Assembly (NCBI GenBank): GCA_018061225.1
Contig: JAGOUK010000025.1
Span: forward strand, 1-10,521
Reading direction: 5' to 3'
DNA from: Candidatus Omnitrophota bacterium
GTDB lineage: Bacteria > Omnitrophota > Gorgyraeia > 2-02-FULL-51-18 > JAGOUK01
Length of the DNA: 10,521 bases
This document shows positions 1 to 7,655 of the stretch, piece after piece. The stretch's first letter is position 1, and every line of letters starts with the position of its first letter. The translations under genes were made by a program, and so were the position numbers. Below the pieces are notes generated by a model. That model was not told where the DNA came from, made no database searches, and was given only the letters and a program-made list of their open reading frames with translations.

Positions 1-2614
1 TTCCATGCGTGTCTGGCTGGATCCGGACCGGATCGCCGGACTCGAAATGACCGCGGCGGATGTGCTTCAGGCCATGCGCGGACAGAACGTTCAGATCGCC
101 AGCGGTACGCTCAACCAGCCTCCCGTGCCGACGCAATTGGCGTTTGAACTCAACGTGCGCACGCAAGGCCGTTTAAAGACGCCTGAAGAATTCGGCAATA
201 TCATCATCAAGAACGGCGAGGACGGCCGGCTGGTCCGCCTCAAGGACGTCGCGCGCATCGAGCTGGGCGCCGAAAGTTATTCGACGCGCGGCTATCTCGG
301 AAATAAACCCGCGATCGCTCTCCCGATCTTCCAGCGCCCCGGAACCAATGCCATCAAAACATCCGAAGCCGTCTCGGAAAAGATGAAAGAATTGGCCCGC
401 AGCTTCCCTCAGGGATTGAAGTATGAGATCGCCTACAATCCGACGAATTTTGTCGAGGAGTCCATTCACGAAGTCGGTCACACGATATTTGAAGCGATGA
501 TCCTGGTGGTGTTGGTTATTTTGATCTTCCTTCAGTCGTGGCGCGCGGCGCTCATCCCGATCCTCGCGATCCCTGTTTCGTTGGTGGGAACGTTCGCGGT
601 GATGGGAGCGATCGGATATTCGCTCAACAATCTGACGCTGTTTGGCATGGTGCTGGCCATCGGTATCGTGGTCGACGATGCCATCGTGGTGGTTGAGAAC
701 ATGGAGCTCAACATGGAGAAGGGTCTGGCGCCCAAAGAGGCCGCCCGCAAGACCATGGATGAGGTCGGCGGCGCGCTGGTGGCGATGGGCCTGGTCCTGG
801 TGGCCGTTTTCCTGCCGACGATGTTCATCAAAGGCGTTTCGGGGCAGTTCTATAAGCAGTTTGGCGTGACGATCGCGGTGGCGACGATGATCAGCGTGGG
901 AGTGTCGCTGACCCTGAGTCCGGCACTAGCGGGACTCCTGCTCAAGCCCAAGGGGCACGAGGCCGAGGAGCCTCTCTCAAAGAAACCGGGATGGCTGAGA
1001 CCCGTTCACGCGTTCAACCGCGGCTTCAACGCGGGTTTGGCCAAATTTACGGGCAAGTACACGGCTTTTCTTAAGACCTTTTTGCGGATGGGCGTGATGG
1101 CGATGATCGTGTATTTCGGTGTGCTGCTCGTGACGGGGGTTCAGTTTAAGACGGTGCCGACCGGATATATTCCCGCTCAGGATCAGGGGTACTTCATCAC
1201 GGTGATACAGCTTCCGCCCGGCTCATCTTTGGCGCGAACCGATGAGGTCATTCAGCGGTCGATCAAAAAGATCCTGGAGGTCAGAGGCGTTGAGAACGCG
1301 GTGGCCTTCGCGGGCTTTGACGCGGCGACGTTCACCAATGCCTCCAACGGCGCGGCCATATTTGTGACGCTCAAGCCTTTTTCTGAACGTCACAAGCTCA
1401 AGATAGAACATTCGGCCATCTTGGCGGACCTGAACATGGCCATGGGATCGGAGCAGAGCGCGTTCGCGGTGGTGATCGCTCCGCCGCCTGTGCGCGGCAT
1501 GGGAACGTCCGGCGGATTCAAGATGATGATACAGGACCGGCGCGGGAGGGGATTGGAAGTGCTTAAGGATTCCGTCATGGAGCTCATGATGGCCGCTAAT
1601 CAGGACCCGGCGCTGCGCAATGTGTTCAGCTTTTTTAACACCAGCACGCCCCAGCTCTACTTTGACATTGACCGCGTCCGCGCCGAAAAACTTGGCGTGC
1701 CTGTCGCGGAAGTCTCACGGGCGCTGGAAGTATTCCTGGGATCAGCCTTTGTGAACGACTTCAGTTATCTCGGGCGTTCGTTCCGCGTGACCGCTCAGGC
1801 CGACGCGCCCTACCGTCTGACGCCGGATGACATCACCCGGCTGCGGGTGCGCAACAAACAGGGCCAAATGGTGCCGCTGGGCTCGCTGGGCGTGGTCCGG
1901 AACATCACGGGCCCCGCGTTGGTAGCGCATTACAACCTGTATCCTGCCGCGGCGCTTCAGGGCGACGTGAAGCCCGGCCGGAGTTCGGGAGAAGGTTTGG
2001 AAGCGATGGAACGCCTGGCCAAAAAAATTCTGCCGGACGGTATTTCTTACGAATGGACGGATGTCGCGTACCAGCAAAAGCAATCGGGCAACACGGCCGG
2101 TGCCGCGTTCGTTTTGGCGATGGTGTTCGTGTTCCTTCTTTTGGCCGCGCAATTTGAGAGCTGGACGCTGCCCCTGGCCATTGTCATGATCGTGCCGATG
2201 TGTCTCTTGCCGGCGATCGCGGGCATCTCGCTCGCCGGGATGGACAATAGCATTCTCGTGCAAATAGGCCTCATCGTGCTTGTCGGTCTGGCCAGCAAGA
2301 ATGCCATTCTCATCGTAGAATTTGCCAAGCAGCTGGAAGATCAGGGGATGGGCCGGTACGAGGCCGCGCTGCAGGCCGCTCAATTACGGCTGCGCCCGAT
2401 ACTCATGACGGCCTTTTCTTTTATTCTCGGCGTCATCCCGCTGATGTTCGCCAGCGGCGCGGGCGCGGAAATGCGCCGGGCGTTGGGTACGACGGTGTTT
2501 AGCGGTATGTTGGGTGTGACGCTGTTCGGCCTGGTGCTCACGCCGGTCTTCTATGTGATCTGCCGCGGGCTGGGCGCGTCCGCGTCAGCGTTGTTCTCCA
2601 AAAAATCCGGCTAA
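1..2614 (+). CDS. RND multidrug efflux transporter, HAE1 (AcrB/MexB) family, N-terminus cut by window edge
   Basis: This is an inner-membrane proton-driven pump that works as a trimer and passes drugs or other amphiphiles to a periplasmic adaptor and an outer-membrane channel. The visible part is 869 codons from Met at base 5, plus one Ser codon before it. The reading frame is open at the left edge. The opening MRVWLDPDRI matches the porter-domain segment near residue 185 of AcrB, so roughly 180 residues lie outside the window. The TM4 proton-relay pair is present (VDDAIVVVEN, D224 and D225 of the visible part, equivalent to AcrB D407/D408). So are Lys765 in LASKNAILIVEF (AcrB K940) and Arg795/Arg797 in RLRPILMT (AcrB R971/R973). 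The pump therefore looks catalytically intact. It ends four bases before the first possible start of the outer membrane factor gene. An adaptor gene would be expected upstream. The family is certain; the substrate is not predictable. Confidence 0.95.
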   Translation, partial: SMRVWLDPDRIAGLEMTAADVLQAMRGQNVQIASGTLNQPPVPTQLAFELNVRTQGRLKTPEEFGNIIIKNGEDGRLVRLKDVARIELGAESYSTRGYLGNKPAIALPIFQRPGTNAIKTSEAVSEKMKELARSFPQGLKYEIAYNPTNFVEESIHEVGHTIFEAMILVVLVILIFLQSWRAALIPILAIPVSLVGTFAVMGAIGYSLNNLTLFGMVLAIGIVVDDAIVVVENMELNMEKGLAPKEAARKTMDEVGGALVAMGLVLVAVFLPTMFIKGVSGQFYKQFGVTIAVATMISVGVSLTLSPALAGLLLKPKGHEAEEPLSKKPGWLRPVHAFNRGFNAGLAKFTGKYTAFLKTFLRMGVMAMIVYFGVLLVTGVQFKTVPTGYIPAQDQGYFITVIQLPPGSSLARTDEVIQRSIKKILEVRGVENAVAFAGFDAATFTNASNGAAIFVTLKPFSERHKLKIEHSAILADLNMAMGSEQSAFAVVIAPPPVRGMGTSGGFKMMIQDRRGRGLEVLKDSVMELMMAANQDPALRNVFSFFNTSTPQLYFDIDRVRAEKLGVPVAEVSRALEVFLGSAFVNDFSYLGRSFRVTAQADAPYRLTPDDITRLRVRNKQGQMVPLGSLGVVRNITGPALVAHYNLYPAAALQGDVKPGRSSGEGLEAMERLAKKILPDGISYEWTDVAYQQKQSGNTAGAAFVLAMVFVFLLLAAQFESWTLPLAIVMIVPMCLLPAIAGISLAGMDNSILVQIGLIVLVGLASKNAILIVEFAKQLEDQGMGRYEAALQAAQLRLRPILMTAFSFILGVIPLMFASGAGAEMRRALGTTVFSGMLGVTLFGLVLTPVFYVICRGLGASASALFSKKSG

Positions 2615-2636
2615 TGTCATGAATAAGGAAAATCTT

Positions 2637-4088
2637 GTGAGCCTGTTCAAAGAAAAATGCATGCGATCGGCGGCGGTCATCGGAATCGGCATCCTGTCGC
2701 TCTGCGGCAACGCGTCCGGAAACGACAGCCGCACTCTCGTGAACCCCGCCAGTAATGAAACGACCTTTCATCAGGCGCCCGGCCCGGCGTCCTACACGGA
2801 TCAAGAACCCGTTGCCGCTTGGTGGAGCGGGCTGAAGGATGAGTCTCTGACGCGTCTGGTTGAGCAGGCCGTCGCTCACAATCTGGATCTTCAGATCGCC
2901 GTCACTCAGCTGGAGAAATCGCGCGCGTATCTCACCGAGACGGGGGCTGACCGTCTCCCCACAATAGACAGCGGCGCGTCGTACGCTCGTCAGCGGCTGA
3001 GCAATGAGGGGATCTCGGGCCCGGCGGCGCAGCGGTCCGTGAGCTTGTTCAACGGCGGATTTGACGCGTTTTGGGAGCTGGATCTTTTTGGCCGGGTTTC
3101 CGCGCGCGTGGACCGGGCCCGGGCGCTGAACCGACAGGCGCTCGCGGATCTGCGCGCGATGCAGGTAACCGTGACCGCCGAAGTGGCCCGTGTTTATATC
3201 GAATTGCGCGGCGCGCAGTACCGTCTTCATATTGCCCGGCGCAACGCGGAGAATCAGGAGAAGACACTGGGTATTACGGATCAAAAATCCAAGGCGGGTC
3301 AAAGCACCAATCTGGATGTCGCCAGGGCCACCGCTCAGCTTGAGTCGACACGAGCGCGGCTTCCGGCACTCGAAGCGTCCATCGCCCGTTCGATCCGCCG
3401 CCTCAGTGTGCTCACCGGACAACTGCCGCATGCCTTAGAAGAAGATCTCGAAGAGATGCAGCCCCTGCCGTCCGTGCCGATGTCGGTCGATATCGGCGAT
3501 CCGGCGACGCTAATCCGCCGCAGGCCGGATATTCAACGCGCCGAGGAGGCCGCCGCGGCCGCTTTGGCGGGCTACAATATCGCCGCCAGCGAACTCTACC
3601 CACAGATATCCTTCAGAGGCGCGCTCGGCTTCACGGCCACGACGTTTGGCCAGTGGTTCTCGGCGGGAGCTCTGCGCGGGACGGCGGAGCCGACGCTCGA
3701 GTGGAGGCTCTTTGATCTGACGCGTGTCGTGTCGCAGATGAAGCAATCCGATCAAGACGCGCGGGCGAGCGTTAAACGGTACGAAAAAACCGTTCTGGAA
3801 GCCCTTGAGGAGATCGAGAACGCTCTGACGGATTTTTCCAAAGAACAGGAACGCATGGCCAGCCTGAAACTGGCGGAGCGCTCCAGCACGGAAGCTTCTC
3901 ATCTCGCGCATATGCGCTTTGAGGCCGGACTCGACAACTTTTTGGATCTGCTGGACACCGAGCGGACACAGCTCTTGTCGGATGACGCGTTGGCGGTGAG
4001 CGAAACCGCCACCGCGCTTCAGTTGATCGCCATCTACAAAGCCCTCGGCGGCGGCTGGCAGTTTGAGGCCAAAGCGGATATCGCGTGA
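2637..4088 (+). CDS. Outer membrane efflux channel, NodT/OprM (TolC-like) family
   Basis: This is the outer-membrane and periplasmic tunnel component of the tripartite pump encoded just upstream. The sequence shows the two-repeat layout of outer membrane efflux proteins. The first repeat begins around WWSGLKDESLTRLVEQA and continues through GGFDAFWELDLFGRV, a hallmark of NodT-type channels. The second contains RRRPDIQRAEE, ASELYPQISF and a long C-terminal helix ending near FLDLLDTERTQLL. Two starts are possible. ATG at 2619 has no visible ribosome-binding site. GTG at 2637 has AAGGA seven bases upstream and gives a compact signal peptide (K5, K7, R10, then AAVIGIGILSL), so I chose 2637; the protein is then 483 residues, near the family norm. 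There is a Cys after the hydrophobic core, but Leu precedes it, so it is a poor lipobox and acylation is doubtful. Co-transcription with the pump is very likely. Confidence 0.92.
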   Translation: MSLFKEKCMRSAAVIGIGILSLCGNASGNDSRTLVNPASNETTFHQAPGPASYTDQEPVAAWWSGLKDESLTRLVEQAVAHNLDLQIAVTQLEKSRAYLTETGADRLPTIDSGASYARQRLSNEGISGPAAQRSVSLFNGGFDAFWELDLFGRVSARVDRARALNRQALADLRAMQVTVTAEVARVYIELRGAQYRLHIARRNAENQEKTLGITDQKSKAGQSTNLDVARATAQLESTRARLPALEASIARSIRRLSVLTGQLPHALEEDLEEMQPLPSVPMSVDIGDPATLIRRRPDIQRAEEAAAAALAGYNIAASELYPQISFRGALGFTATTFGQWFSAGALRGTAEPTLEWRLFDLTRVVSQMKQSDQDARASVKRYEKTVLEALEEIENALTDFSKEQERMASLKLAERSSTEASHLAHMRFEAGLDNFLDLLDTERTQLLSDDALAVSETATALQLIAIYKALGGGWQFEAKADIA

Positions 4089-4092
4089 TCGC

Positions 4093-4542
4093 ATGAAGCA
4101 GCTATTTTTCATTCTGATAGTGGTATTGCTGGGGTCGTTCATGCCGATCCAGGGGAGCATCAATTCTATGCTGGGCGGAATGGTCAGGCATCCTCTGATC
4201 GCGACTTTTGTTTCTTTTGCCGGGGGGATGATCCTCTCGATCCTCGGTATTCTGATCTTTAGGCCGGCATTTCCGAGTATGAATCAATGGACGGCAATGC
4301 CTTGGTATGTGTATACGGGCGGCGCGTTTGGATTTGTATTTGTAACTGCCGTTCTGACGATCTTGCCGCGAACGGGAGTTTTGCTCCTCGGAACCGGGCT
4401 CATCGTCGGTCAGCTGCTGTTTGCCTCCATGATCGATCACTTTGGATGGTTCGGCGTGCCGCTTCGTCCTTTCACGGTTTTTCGCCTGATCGGCGTGAGC
4501 TTTCTTCTGACGGGCCTCCTCTTTATCCATAAAAGCACCTAG
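4093..4542 (+). CDS. Small DMT-superfamily membrane protein, YdcZ (DUF606) family
   Basis: This is a 149-residue, very hydrophobic protein with about four to five membrane segments, resembling the short DMT-type transporters of the YdcZ/DUF606 family. Supporting features are the opening MPIQGSINSMLG, the central glycine-rich GGAFGFVFVTAVLTILPRTG helix pair, and GQLLFASMIDHFGWFGVPLRP, which is the typical family signature. Family members of this size are half-length and are thought to pair as dimers; no substrate is established. The reading frame extends upstream to 4063, but that start lies inside the channel gene. ATG at 4093 is four bases after the channel stop and begins directly at the first membrane helix, so I chose it. 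No strong ribosome-binding site is visible, which suggests translation coupled to the upstream gene. Its position after a pump and channel suggests a shared transcript, but shared function is only inference. Confidence 0.85.
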   Translation: MKQLFFILIVVLLGSFMPIQGSINSMLGGMVRHPLIATFVSFAGGMILSILGILIFRPAFPSMNQWTAMPWYVYTGGAFGFVFVTAVLTILPRTGVLLLGTGLIVGQLLFASMIDHFGWFGVPLRPFTVFRLIGVSFLLTGLLFIHKST

Positions 4543-4551
4543 TCCATCGTC

Positions 4552-6096
4552 ATGGAGCCCATCAACCAAACCAACCTTTCCGAAAAAATCAAAGCCAGCG
4601 TGGATCTGCTCAATTACCTGACAGATCATCCGGAGGTATGGGTGGATCTGCCGGCCGAGGAACGCGCGGCGCTGGAAAAAGTATCGGGCCGCATCGCTCG
4701 TCCCAGTCCGGAAGAATTGCGTTTGAGGCGAAACCGGTACACCAAAAGTCTCCGTCAAAAATCCCTGCGCCAGGACCGGCAGGCCCGCGCCTCCACGGGC
4801 ATCCGGGCGGCGCGTGACACAGATGTTTTTATCGCGCCGGAACAGTTGCCGGGGATCGATGCGGCAGCTTCACTCCAGAACGGCGAGCTTAATTCTACGC
4901 GCAGCTGTTATGTGTGCCATGCCGGGTACAACAAGCTTCACTTTTTTTACGATTCGATGTGCCATAAGTGCGGCGAGCTCAATTACAAAAAACGTTTTCA
5001 GACGGCTGATCTGTCGGGCCAGGTTGCTCTCATCACCGGATCGCGCTTAAAGATCGGGTACCAGGCAGCGCTGATGATGCTGCGGGCCGGAGCGACAGTC
5101 ATCGCGACGACGCGTTTTCCGGTCGACTCCGCTATGAGATACGCGCGCGAAAAGGATTTTGGCGGTTGGAAAGACAGGCTTCATATCTACGGGCTGGACC
5201 TTCGGCACACACCCAGTGTTGAAATATTCTGCAATTTTATCCAGCAGCGGTACGATCGCCTGGATATCCTGATCAACAACGCGGCGCAAACCGTCCGGCG
5301 ACCGGCGGGGTTCTACGCGCACTTGATGGCTAATGAGAAGCTGGCCCTTTCGGATCTTCCGGAAGCAACGCGGCAATTGCTCCAGAAATACGATGACTGC
5401 AAGAGAGAGCTTGTGTCGTATTCGACATCCAATCTACAGCCCGTCGATGCGCTAGCCATCAGCTGGATGGGGAAGGCTCCGGGGATAGGGCTGAGAGCCT
5501 CCGCGGCCCTTTCTCAAATCCCGTATCCCCATGACCATTCCCTTAAAACGGAAGAAGTGTTTCCGGTAGGCAAGCTCGATGTGGACCTGCAGCAGGTGGA
5601 CCTGCGCAAAACCAACAGCTGGCGTCTTCGTCTCGGTGAGATCGAAACGGCGGAGATGTTCGAGCTGCAGCTGGTGAATGCCATCGCCCCTTTTGTTCTG
5701 TGCAACACATTGGAACCGATGATGCGGCGGGACTTCACGGGCAAAAAGCACATCGTCAACGTCACCGCGATGGAAGGGAAGTTTCACGCGACTAAAAAAA
5801 TAGACCGTCATCCTCATACCAATATGGCGAAGGCGGCCCTTAATATGTTGACGCACACCGCCGCCGGCGGCCTGCTCAAAAGCGGCATCTATATGAACGC
5901 GGTGGATACCGGATGGGTGACGGATGAGGATCCCGCTCATCTTTCGAGGTTTAAGCAGGATGTGCATGACTTTCAGCCGCCCTTGGATATCGTGGACGGG
6001 GCGGCGCGCGTGTGTGACCCATTCTTTGACGGCATCAACACAGGTAAACATTGGTGCGGTAAATTCTTAAAGGATTATTTTCCTACCGATTGGTAG
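4552..6096 (+). CDS. Atypical short-chain dehydrogenase/reductase with N-terminal Cys4 knuckle
   Basis: This predicted cytoplasmic protein has 514 residues, twice the size of a classical SDR (about 250). Residues 1-115 are charged and probably helical. Residues 119-140 carry two CxxC pairs (C119, C122, C137, C140), consistent with a zinc knuckle. The Rossmann domain starts near residue 153. The nucleotide loop reads TGSRLKIG (162-169) instead of TGxxxGIG, and NNAA (242-245) replaces NNAG. About 130 residues then separate NNAA from the helix with VNAIAPF (375-381). The usual active site is altered: IVNVTAM (401-407) has Thr-Ala where the catalytic Ser normally lies, and HTNMAK (422-427) has Thr423 where the catalytic Tyr of YxxxK belongs, while Lys427 is kept. 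I believe a family of similar long SDRs with these features exists, but no reaction is known to me. It starts nine bases after the YdcZ-like gene and is probably the last gene of that operon. Confidence 0.85.
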   Translation: MEPINQTNLSEKIKASVDLLNYLTDHPEVWVDLPAEERAALEKVSGRIARPSPEELRLRRNRYTKSLRQKSLRQDRQARASTGIRAARDTDVFIAPEQLPGIDAAASLQNGELNSTRSCYVCHAGYNKLHFFYDSMCHKCGELNYKKRFQTADLSGQVALITGSRLKIGYQAALMMLRAGATVIATTRFPVDSAMRYAREKDFGGWKDRLHIYGLDLRHTPSVEIFCNFIQQRYDRLDILINNAAQTVRRPAGFYAHLMANEKLALSDLPEATRQLLQKYDDCKRELVSYSTSNLQPVDALAISWMGKAPGIGLRASAALSQIPYPHDHSLKTEEVFPVGKLDVDLQQVDLRKTNSWRLRLGEIETAEMFELQLVNAIAPFVLCNTLEPMMRRDFTGKKHIVNVTAMEGKFHATKKIDRHPHTNMAKAALNMLTHTAAGGLLKSGIYMNAVDTGWVTDEDPAHLSRFKQDVHDFQPPLDIVDGAARVCDPFFDGINTGKHWCGKFLKDYFPTDW

Positions 6097-6097
6097 G
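6082..6097. other. Perfect 6-bp inverted repeat at the end of the SDR gene
   Basis: CCTACC and GGTAGG flank a four-base loop, and the hairpin includes the SDR stop codon. No T-run follows on either strand, so a rho-independent terminator is unlikely. It may stabilise the 3' end of the transcript or be chance. Confidence 0.3.
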
Positions 6098-6223
6098 TCT
6101 GCTACGGGTGTTCCTTTGACAGAACATCAAGCCTTAACCCTGATATTGACTAATTTGCATTAGGTCTGTGATGTGGGCGTTTCGATACCGCAGACATCTA
6201 ATACTCAATAAGAGGGATGACTC
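6098..6223 (+). promoter_or_regulatory. Intergenic leader with possible promoter for the two-repeat secreted protein
   Basis: This 126-base gap separates the efflux operon from the next locus. It holds a consensus -35 hexamer, TTGACA at 6116-6121, and a second near-consensus TTGACT at 6146-6151. Neither has a good -10 box at 16-18 bases; the best partners are GATATT (about 20-base spacing) and TGTGAT at 6167-6172 (about 15-base spacing). AGAGGG at 6211-6216 is a plausible ribosome-binding site for ATG 6224. A promoter here is likely from context, but its exact position is not resolved. Confidence 0.3.
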
Positions 6224-6726
6224 ATGAAAAAGAATACACTCGTCGCTTCACTCGCAATCGTGTTAATGGGGTTGGCCGGAACGGCTCAGGCGGAAATGTT
6301 GACCGGTAAGGTCGCCAGCATGGATCAGAAAAACAACTCCCTCACGCTGACGTCAGAATCGTATACCGCCAGCTCAAGAACTCGAAGATAGGTCAGGCGA
6401 TGACCGTCGACGCGGAGCAAAGTCCGGTAACCCGTAATTGGAAGGTGATGTCCGTGGGCGGATCAACGGCGGCTGCAGAAAAGCAAATGACGCAAGCGGA
6501 CGGCAGCGCCATCACCGGAGAGGTTAGGCAGGTGGATAGCGAAGCGAACTCCATCGTCTTATTTGCCACCGGTCCGTCCGGACAGGCTGGAAATATGACG
6601 ATTGTCTGGGACAATGGTCTCAAGCAGCAGATGAAGCTTGAGAACGCAAAGGTGGGAGATCAGTTGAGCATTCTCGCCAACCAGAACATGGTCACGCGTA
6701 ACTGGAAAGTGGTGTCGATCGCCTAA
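6224..6726 (+). pseudogene. Secreted protein of two tandem repeats, frameshifted in repeat 1
   Basis: ATG 6224 begins a clear signal peptide (MKKNTLVASLAIVLMGLAG, then TAQA before the likely cleavage site). The frame continues into a domain beginning EMLTGKVASMDQKNNSLTLT and then stops at 6389-6391. The same domain resumes in another frame from about 6361 (YRQLKNSKIGQAMTV) and runs to the stop at 6724-6726. The restored product would hold two related units of about 70 residues. LTGKVASMDQKNNSLTLT matches ITGEVRQVDSEANSIVLF. LKNSKIGQAMTV matches LENAKVGDQLSI. VTRNWKVMSV matches VTRNWKVVSI. Repeat 1 lacks about 17 residues present in repeat 2 (the ATGPSGQAG and MTIVW part), exactly where the frame changes. 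A deletion in the gene therefore explains the break better than a single-base error. I do not recognise the family; a small periplasmic beta-rich fold is a guess. A strong terminator follows 30 bases later. Confidence 0.7.
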
Positions 6727-6756
6727 GAAGCGGCCAGCATCAGAGCGATACGGTCT

Positions 6757-6796
6757 AAAAACCCCCGCAACAGCGATGTTGCGGGGGTTTTCTTTT
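6757..6796 (+). terminator. Strong rho-independent terminator
   Basis: A perfect 10-bp stem (CCCCCGCAAC / GTTGCGGGGG) with a six-base loop AGCGAT is followed by TTTTCTTTT. An A-run precedes it and extends the pairing, so it could also terminate transcription from the opposite strand. It closes the transcript of the two-repeat secreted protein and would separate the GGDEF remnant from any promoter upstream. Confidence 0.93.
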
Positions 6797-7314
6797 GCTT
6801 CATAAGCATTTGGCAGAAATCGGCAGGCTGGTGTTTACCAAGCCGAAGGCGCCTTCAGGCGCTGCGGACGGACATTTGGCGGATAGGATTCAGGCAGAGT
6901 TTTATTATTTTTCTGATATCGATCATTTTAAAGAGATCAACGACACCTTCGGCCATTCAACGGGTGACCAGGTTCTCTTGGAATTGGCGGAGATCTTAAA
7001 AAGAAGCTTCCGAGAATCGGACATTATTGCCAGGATCGGAGGAGGTGAATTCGCGGTTGCATTGACGGATTGCAATAAAGAGACTTTGGATCTTGTCAAA
7101 ATACATCTAAAAGAGAATATCAACGATCACAATCAGGATATTAAACCCGCATCCTATCGCGCCTGGCCTGGGAGATGCTTCCTGTAAACCTAACAACCGA
7201 CTGAGTCTGGAGGAGATCCTCGGGCAAGCCGACCGTAAGATGTACGGTGCGAAGCAAAATGGGACCAATGGCAAAAATCTAAACGGGTCTCCAGGGGATT
7301 GCCGCCATACGTAA
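6795..7314 (+). pseudogene. Decayed GGDEF (diguanylate cyclase-type) domain
   Basis: Diguanylate cyclases make the second messenger c-di-GMP. The first reading frame contains DIDHFKEINDTFGHSTGDQ, the metal- and nucleotide-binding segment. It is followed by RESD, a good RxxD inhibitory site, and five residues later by GGGEF (7038-7052) in place of GGDEF. The frame stops at 7185-7187. From about 7156 a different frame supplies the missing C-terminal part: SLEEILGQADRKMYGAKQNG, the usual end of the domain, stopping at 7312-7314. One indel near 7150-7156 therefore breaks the gene. The N-terminal part normally carrying LTGLxNR is not recognisable, and no sensor domain is present. The only available start (TTG 6795) lies in the tail of the preceding terminator and has no ribosome-binding site, so the true 5' end is lost. 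This is most likely a non-functional remnant. Confidence 0.8.
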
Positions 7315-7360
7315 TCTTATGTGTATAATTGCTTCTGTGAATCTATTTGCGATTCGGAGG
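7299..7360 (+). promoter_or_regulatory. Promoter and ribosome-binding site of the ASST-like cassette
   Basis: A perfect -10 box TATAAT lies at 7324-7329, just after the GGDEF remnant ends. The best -35 is TTGCCG at 7299-7304, with a long 19-base spacer, so the -35 is weaker evidence. GGAGG at 7356-7360, four bases before ATG 7365, is the clearest Shine-Dalgarno in the window and decides the start of the next gene. The expected transcript start is near 7336. Confidence 0.55.
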
Positions 7361-7364
7361 AATT

Positions 7365-7655
7365 ATGATTTTCTTTGCATACTTTGACCCCGGTTCGGGC
7401 GGATACCTTTTTAGTTCGATCCTCGCCTGGGTCGGCGGCGGACTGGCTTTGGGTTCCGCGCTGATCATCCATTTTTTTAAGAACGTTCTCGTAAAACGGG
7501 CGGCCGGGCTCTGGAAACGCCGGCGCGGTCTGGTCCTGCTGATCGCCTCGGTGCTGCTGGCCGCCGCCGTCATGGCGGGGATGTGGATCGCCCGGCACCC
7601 GTCCTCGCATGGGGGATTGGTCCCGATCCCGCCGGCCGCTGATGTTTCCTCATGA
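7365..7655 (+). CDS. Small two-helix membrane protein with YFDPGSGGYL N-terminal motif
   Basis: This is a 96-residue membrane protein. The N-terminus reads MIFFAYFDPGSGGYL, a motif I recognise from small, functionally uncharacterised membrane proteins often found near surface-polysaccharide genes; that context is from memory and not proven here. One hydrophobic segment covers about residues 14-38. A basic stretch (KNVLVKRAAGLWKRRR, 39-54) follows, then a second hydrophobic segment at about 55-76 and a Pro/Ser-rich tail. The basic loop between the helices predicts that it faces the cytoplasm, with both ends outside. A TTG start at 7347 in the same frame is possible, but GGAGG four bases before ATG 7365 favours the latter. 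Its stop overlaps the start of the next gene (ATGA), so it is very likely co-translated with the first propeller gene and may act as its membrane partner. Confidence 0.82.
   Translation: MIFFAYFDPGSGGYLFSSILAWVGGGLALGSALIIHFFKNVLVKRAAGLWKRRRGLVLLIASVLLAAAVMAGMWIARHPSSHGGLVPIPPAADVSS

Noticed and set aside
1742..2383. Long minus-strand open frame of 213 codons inside the RND pump gene
   Set aside because: It lies fully opposite a well-conserved pump region, has a low-complexity charged translation, no recognised motif and no credible start signal. It is an antisense shadow.
2661..2720. Lipoprotein signal in the outer membrane factor (Cys after the hydrophobic core)
   Set aside because: The residue before Cys is Leu, which does not fit a lipobox; a normal signal peptide is more likely.
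2538..3431. Minus-strand open frame of 297 codons across the pump/channel junction
   Set aside because: It is very Arg-rich and has no motif, and its length is explained by the G+C-rich codon pattern of the two genes on the other strand.
4063..4092. Extended N-terminus of the YdcZ-like protein from ATG 4063
   Set aside because: The added residues are basic and overlap the channel gene. ATG 4093 begins directly at the first membrane helix, as in the family.
4906..4920. CxxCH motif (CYVCH) in the SDR protein, suggesting a c-type haem site
   Set aside because: The protein has no signal peptide, and a second CxxC pair follows 14 residues later. A cytoplasmic zinc knuckle explains all four cysteines better.
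6082..6110. Inverted repeat after the SDR gene as a terminator
   Set aside because: The stem is short and no T-run follows on either strand. It is listed only as a low-confidence hairpin.
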